DNA of 64,000 nucleotides. It comes from Apus apus. Its lineage: Eukaryota; Chordata; Aves; Apodiformes; Apodidae. The position numbers were made by a program, and so were the translations under genes. A model generated the notes under the pieces. That model worked only from the letters and a program-made list of their open reading frames with translations. It was not told where the DNA came from and did not search any database. How positions within the stretch are numbered: the first letter of the stretch is position 1; each line of letters begins with the position of its first letter. Location: the NCBI RefSeq assembly GCF_020740795.1, contig NC_067302.1, forward strand, positions 248,001 through 312,000. Reading direction: 5' to 3'. Positions 59,061 through 64,000 of the stretch are shown in pieces.

Positions 59061-60169
59061 GTTGATTCCCCAGGACAGGCTTGAGGGCTTTACTTATAGA
59101 CCTTGATGATTTTTTCCAAGTATTCATTTCTTATAGGACTTAGTCATTTTGTTGACATTGATTCTTTCTGGGTCTGACTGAACTAATGATCCTTTTCCCT
59201 TTAGAAAGCTCCAGCTTTTTGCACCAAAAAGTTCCCCGTTTGTCTTCTTGTGGCCTTAGGACTTAGTCTGCATTATGAAATGTAATTAATGTTGTATTAT
59301 ATAAAGTATAAAATGTAATGACCCTAATTATAATTTTAAATTATAAACATATTTACTAAATACTATTTTAAACCTTAATTTCATAATCACTCCAGGGCTG
59401 ATCACTTTTTAAGTTTCAGCCACTCACAGAATTGACCACACTGCCTTTTTTGAAATGCTGATACAGTATAGTCATGCAACTAGGTGGGCTGAAGGATTTC
59501 TTTACAGGCTATTTTTAATTTGGATTTGGGGTGCAACCACGGGAGAGGGTGGTGTTGCCTCCACTAGCATTGCTGCCAAATGTAACGCTCCTGGAATGAC
59601 ACCTCTGCAACACTGGGCAGGTGCTTCAGACCTGCAGGATCCAGCAAATGTAACGAGGTGACTGAGGCTTGGAAGAGAAGAGCAGTCTCTACCAAGTGTC
59701 CCCATGAAAGGAGCAGAAGGTGTGTTCTCTTTGTGGAGACGTGGAAAATCGTAGAATCATTGAATGGTTTGCACTGACTGCCAGAAGCTTGGAAAGGATA
59801 TATAGGGTGAGATTACTCTCTCCAGGCCATGTTTCTTAAACTGTTATTCCATTTAAATGGTGCTTGCCTTTGTCAAAGAGCTTGTTAGTTACTGGTTCTT
59901 AGTGCCACATCCATCCTCTTGCATGCAGCCTCTTGCTGGTTTAGGCACTAAAATAACTCCTGACTCCTTCCTGGGACTGAAAGAAAGTTTGTCTGGAGGC
60001 CAGGCACCTGGCACTGAGTTTGGTGCTTTTGTTCATCCCAGCCAGCAGGGAGGCAGCACCCTTCATATCCAAAAGTTCCTGGTATCCTTAACCTTCTAAG
60101 GCTGCTTCTATCCCTCAGTATAAGATGGAGATATGAACTCTTCCCCTTGCAAGGGAATTGCATCATATG
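59061..60169. other. Unassigned AT-rich DNA
   Basis: No recognisable gene or repeat. A very AT-rich stretch lies around 59270-59380. Confidence 0.4.
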
Positions 60170-60765
60170 ATCATAGAATGGTTTGGGTTGGAAGGGACCT
60201 TAAAGACCATCTAGATCAAACCCCCCTGCATGGGCAGGGACACCTCCCAGCAGCCCAGGTTGCTCCAAGCCCCATCCAACCTGCCCTTCAACACTGCCAG
60301 GGATGGGGCAGCCACAGCTTCCCTGGGCAACCTGGGCCAGGCTCTCACCACCCTCACAAGAAAGAATTTATTCCTAATGTCTAAACTAAGTCTTCCCTCT
60401 TCCAGTTTAAAGCCCTTCCCTCTCATCTCATCACACCCTGCCCTTGTTAATAGTCCCTCCCCTTGGAGCATCCTTGTGGCCTCCTCTGGACTCACTCCAA
60501 CAGCTCCATGTCCTTCTTCTCAGGGCTGCTCTCAATCCATTCTCTGCCCAGCCTGGATTTGTGTTTGGGGTTGCCCTGACCCAGGTGCAGGACCTTGCAC
60601 TTGGCCTCATCAAACTTCACAAGGTTGGTATGGGTCCACCTGTCAAACCTGTCCAGGTCCCTCTGGCTGGTCTCCCTTCCCTCCAGTGTGTCAACCACAC
60701 TGCAGAGCTCGGTGTCAGCTGCAAACTTACTGAGGGTGCACTCAATCCTACTGTCCATGTCCATT
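60170..60765 (-). mobile_element. CR1: CR1 LINE 3' fragment with internal deletion
   Basis: The tail ('tcatagaatggtttgggttg') and 3' part are of the same subfamily as 13187-13745. On the minus strand the polymerase-proximal part (LSKFAADTELCSVVDTLEG, then FDEAKCKVLHLGQ) leads to ESSPEKKDMELLE. That joins the block before 'ESSPEEKD' directly to the later 'DMELLERVQRR' block. The intervening 70 or so codons are absent, apparently at a shared 'gacatggagctgtt' type sequence. Inactive. Confidence 0.94.
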
Positions 60766-60942
60766 GTCTACCATTTTTTTCTAGTCTTGAAGCCTGTGAA
60801 ATACAGAGACCTTGATTAGAGTTCACTCTTGAGTCTCAGTCTCTCAAGGTTTTTTTTTTGAGAAATGCATGATTGATTTTCCATGTCGTGCTGTGCTGCC
60901 TAAGGGGAAGCATGAGGTATTGGTGGGAGTCAGAGAAATTTG
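60766..60942. other. Short unassigned spacer
   Basis: No recognisable feature. A short poly-T run is present near 60850. Confidence 0.4.
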
Positions 60943-61680
60943 TGTCATGGTTTGACTCAGGATCAGCAACTGAATCAGTGACAACATTGCTTTGGATCCT
61001 CTCCCCCTGCCACCCAGGTGAGAGAGAATAAAGAGAGAGAGACTCTCTGGATTGAAAACTAGGCAGCTTGAATTAAAGACAAGATACAAGAAAATATGAA
61101 CAATTACATACAAGTGTGTGCAGGAATGTGCAAACCCCTCTTGCCTGCCCCACCCCAGCAGCTCCCCCGGCATCTCCTGAGCTGTGAGCAGCCCCGAAAT
61201 GTCCCGGAGCTGCTGGAGAGAGGGCAGAGCAGCCAGGAGCTGAGGGGAGAGGGATGAGGGACAGGGATGCACGGGCCTGGGGATCAATGGGGATGGACAG
61301 ACAGAGTCCTCCCTGGACACCAGCCATGGAAGGGAGAGAAGGGGAGAAGAAGCAGGAAGGGGCTTGACTTCCATGATCCCTGACCTCACACCAAGCTCAT
61401 GTGGATACATGGAATGGAATACTTGGGTCAATTTGCTGTCCATCTGGTCCGCTCCTCCCTACAGGGGGGCTGCAGTTATAACTCTTCTGCTCCTGTAGCA
61501 TCTGAGGCTGCAGATTCAACAAGCAGAGCAAAGTGACCTGGCATCTCAGCAGTAACATAAACATTCCAGCATTATCAGTCTACTAGCTGGAAAACTTGCT
61601 GGTAGTTCAAAGAGAGCTCACTCAAGGAAAAAAACAGCAGTGAAGAGAAAAGTGGCTTCATCCTGGCTCAAACCAGGACA
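60943..61680 (-). mobile_element. Avian endogenous-retrovirus LTR, minus orientation, apparently solo
   Basis: The element runs from 'tgtcatggtttgactcagga' to 'ggctcaaaccaggaca', so its ends form a short imperfect inverted repeat (TGTCATGGTTTGA against TCAAACCAGGACA) with TG...CA termini. It is 738 bp long. The order of internal landmarks matches a widespread avian LTR read on the minus strand. No viral internal sequence or second matched LTR adjoins it. No target-site duplication is obvious from the immediate flanks. Confidence 0.82.
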
Positions 61681-62337
61681 TTCTAGAAGGGTGATTTTTA
61701 ATAGGGCAGTCTTGCCAAGTCAAGCTGTTCTAAAGACAAACTATCTCATGATCAGCTAGTCATAATGTATTATCTTCTCCCATTCTGGCAGCAGAACAAG
61801 TACTTATATTGTACAGAATGAACAGGAAGCATCAGAGAGAGAGCAGTAGAAGCGGATACTGGAGGTTTTTAATTCACCTGACAGCATCACCAACACAGGG
61901 TCTTACCTTTTTTTTGTGGACCAAGGCTTTTGGCTGAAACACTGAGCACTTCTTTCTCCTTAAAATCCATCTTGCTGGCAATCAGTAAGCAAACAGGATT
62001 CAATAAACTTATATCTGATTCTTCTGCATACAGGAATGGACTAGCCTCTTCCTCCCACAGGAAATGAAAGAGAACATTTTGAGACAGAAAGATGAGGGCC
62101 AGACCAGGAGTGAGATTGAAGATGAGATGGAAGCACGAATGTCCTGTGCAGCAGTGCCAGTGGGAAGAACAATGTTGTGCAACTGGGAGACAGCAGCCAT
62201 TGCTCCTGTGCTTCCAGAGAGCCATCACAACCCTGGGAAAAATGCTGGCCCGATAAGGAAGAGAGCAGCAGCTGGATCATGGTTCTTCTTTTGGGTAAAT
62301 CAGATGGGTAAGCAGGGGAAGGCCAAGATACGGGCCC
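61681..62337. other. Unassigned spacer between LTR sequences
   Basis: No viral gene fragment, primer-binding site or polypurine tract is recognisable, so these LTR pieces do not look like the two ends of one provirus. Confidence 0.45.
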
Positions 62338-62601
62338 AGGGGTGGCTCCTGTAAGAAGCTACTAAAAGCCCCCCCCGCTCAAGTGGCCAAGGCCAGAGCC
62401 ATTAGAGAGACAAGAGCTGTGCCTCTGCCATTCACATGTGAAAGAACTGATGTAAGACCTGGGAGCAGAGAGAACAAGGGAGAAGAGCTGAGCTGGAGAG
62501 AGAAGAGCAGTGCTGGAGTGGAGATGCGAGGGTGGTGGGGAAGGAGGTGCCTGAGTAGAAGTTCCCCTGCAGCCCATGGGAGATGGCAGCTGAACCCCGC
62601 G
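62338..62601 (+). mobile_element. ERVL-type LTR fragment (5' part only)
   Basis: 'gtggctcctgtaagaagcta', 'agtggccaaggccagagcc' and, further on, 'gttcccctgcagcccatggg' follow the order of the LTR at 23432-24265. It lacks the first 45 bp or so and everything after the 'cagcccatgg' landmark. Confidence 0.7.
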
Positions 62602-62982
62602 GTGTGGGATGGACGGAGTCCTCCCCGGACACCGGCCATGGGTGGAGGAGAAGGGAAGAAGAAGCAGGAAGGAAGTTGTCTTGTGTGATCTCTGTCCTTC
62701 CTCTGAGCTTACGTAGCTCTATGGAATGGAAGATCTCTGGCCAATTCTGCTGTCTGTCTAACTCAGCCTCCTATGGGGGGGGGGGGTCATAGATCTCCCC
62801 GTAGTGTCTGAGCCGGCAGAGTGAAGGTGCGACCTTGGAGTCTTGTCAGTAACATAAACATTCCAGCGTTTGTTATCAGTCCAAGCTGGAACATTTACTG
62901 CTAGTTAAAAGAAAGTTTAGTGAAAGGAAAAAAAAAAAATCAGTAAAAGGAAAAGTGGCTTCATCCCAGCTCAAGCCAGGTA
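62602..62982 (-). mobile_element. LTR fragment of the 60943-61680 family, fused to an ERVL-type LTR piece
   Basis: From 'gatggacggagtcctccccg' to 'cagctcaagccaggta' the sequence matches 61292-61680 in order but with many substitutions and small indels. It is therefore an independent, older insertion and not the mate of that LTR. The other half of the LTR is missing and is replaced by the ERVL-type fragment that ends at about 62601. A G homopolymer lies at about 62776-62787. Confidence 0.72.
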
Positions 62983-64000
62983 GGAGACAACTATTTGAAA
63001 ATGTTCCAATTGTGTTAAAAATACTTGAGAAACTGATAGGCATTTTTTTCTAATAGCCCCACTAAAGCCTTGATTGCTTTTACTGTGGTTCTAGTATATT
63101 TAAGCGTTATCCTTTTTACATCTCTAGGTTGATGCAACTCATTTTTAACTGCAGGAAAAACCCCTGATTTACTCCACCTGAGCACACATGCCCAGTAGTG
63201 GGCAGCTTCAGCTACACATAGGACCTGCAGATCAAAACATGATCCAAAACTTCCCTTCAAATTCTTGGCTACCTGGGGATCCTGAATCAAATGAAGTGTT
63301 ATTGCAAGGACTGGAACAAAGCATGAACAGGAGTTTTTTTGCTTACAAAGGCTTTTTTTGTGATGGTGCAGGGGAAGCAAGAACACAAAGATGACCTCCC
63401 GACTACAGAAAGTTTCAGGAACTGTCTAGAGAGAAGAAAGTTCATTTGTTCACATTCAAAATACTAGGAATGTCTACTATCTCTGGAGAAAACTTGCTTA
63501 GGTGTCTAAATCCAGAAAGAAAAAAAAAGAAAAAAAAAAAAAAGAAAAAAAAAAAGCAGCCTGGAAAAAGAATTAGAAATGGTGTTTTGTAAAGATTTGA
63601 CTTCTTGACAAAGACACCTGCCATCTGAGCTAACAGAGTTTGGCAACAGTGGGAGTTTCTGTTTCTGCTTTCAGCATCTGAGACAGGCTCTTCACTACGT
63701 TTTCTAGTGCGTGGCTGCCTGTTGCCTACCGGTTCTGGAGAAGATGCTGTGCCAGGAGCTGAGGGTGACCCCAGCACAGCCATCCCCTCACCTGCAGGGT
63801 GAAGACTCCCAGGTCTGAACTCAGTGGGCAGAGCTGGATACTGGTAACTGGGTCCTTTGTGACAGACATGGCAAGTGGTGGACAATGCCCAAGGTCCATC
63901 CCTGGAGTCCAGCCAGGGACAAAGCAAGATGAAGTCAGAAGCAGGTGGAGACAAGACTATACCATGGGCCCACTGTCCATCTGGGAGTTGAATGCTTCAA
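62983..64000. other. Unassigned DNA with an A-rich tract
   Basis: No gene or transposon recognised. An A-rich tract with single G interruptions lies at about 63520-63556. The 170-residue minus-strand frame at 63442-63954 reads through it as a phenylalanine run and is not accepted. Confidence 0.4.

Noticed and set aside
61681..62337. Possible proviral interior between two LTRs
   Set aside because: No retroviral gene remnant or primer-binding site is visible, and the flanking LTRs are too different to be a pair.
1..64000. Search for tRNA, rRNA, CRISPR arrays, microRNA hairpins and bacterial-type operons
   Set aside because: None seen by eye. The recurring similar segments are CR1 and LTR copies, not direct-repeat arrays with spacers. 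Small noncoding RNAs could be missed without a covariance search.

Overview
The window looks like a repeat-rich stretch of a bird genome. Three things point to this. About 25 chicken-repeat-1 (CR1) LINE segments are recognisable from their 3' ends, which carry the typical 'gattctatgattctatga' tail and the preceding 'ggtcccttccaac' block. Several long terminal repeats of avian endogenous-retrovirus type are present. The one clear host gene is a serotonin receptor very close to vertebrate 5-HT1D. By my boundaries CR1 covers roughly a third of the window. One copy still has a complete 972-residue open reading frame, so CR1 was active recently in this lineage. CR1-rich groups such as woodpeckers would fit, but the species cannot be read from the sequence.

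Layout. 0-9 kb: CR1 pieces of mixed age and unassigned DNA. 9.03-10.17 kb: HTR1D, a single uninterrupted coding exon on the minus strand. 10-25 kb: unassigned DNA with an ancient CR1 (11.7-12.4 kb), a head-to-tail CR1 pair (12.8-13.7 kb), an RT-containing CR1 (18.1-19.3 kb), a CR1 (22.2-23.3 kb) nearly identical to the one at 3.2-3.9 kb but inverted, and an ERVL-type LTR (23.4-24.3 kb). 25.9-26.7 kb: the only CpG island that is not part of a transposon. It holds an 11-bp minisatellite, a 24-copy CTCTC array, a GC box and a consensus splice donor on the minus strand, which is the strand of HTR1D. 26.7-47.6 kb: more CR1 copies, including a long decayed minus-strand copy (44.5-47.6 kb), and a minus-strand LTR (37.3-38.1 kb). 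48.4-52.75 kb: an essentially full-length minus-strand CR1 with CpG-rich 5' region, ORF1 with two lesions, and open ORF2. 53-64 kb: unassigned DNA, small CR1 pieces, a minus-strand LTR (60.9-61.7 kb) and a composite of two unrelated LTR fragments (62.3-63.0 kb).

Functionally there is one host gene and a possible distal promoter for it. Everything else I can name is retroelement. I see no tRNA, rRNA, CRISPR or operon-like structure. The points most worth checking are the CpG island as a possible HTR1D 5' exon, the full-length CR1, the near-identical inverted CR1 pairs, the CR1 copies with internal deletions, and the composite LTR. I did not find a convincing new biological system.
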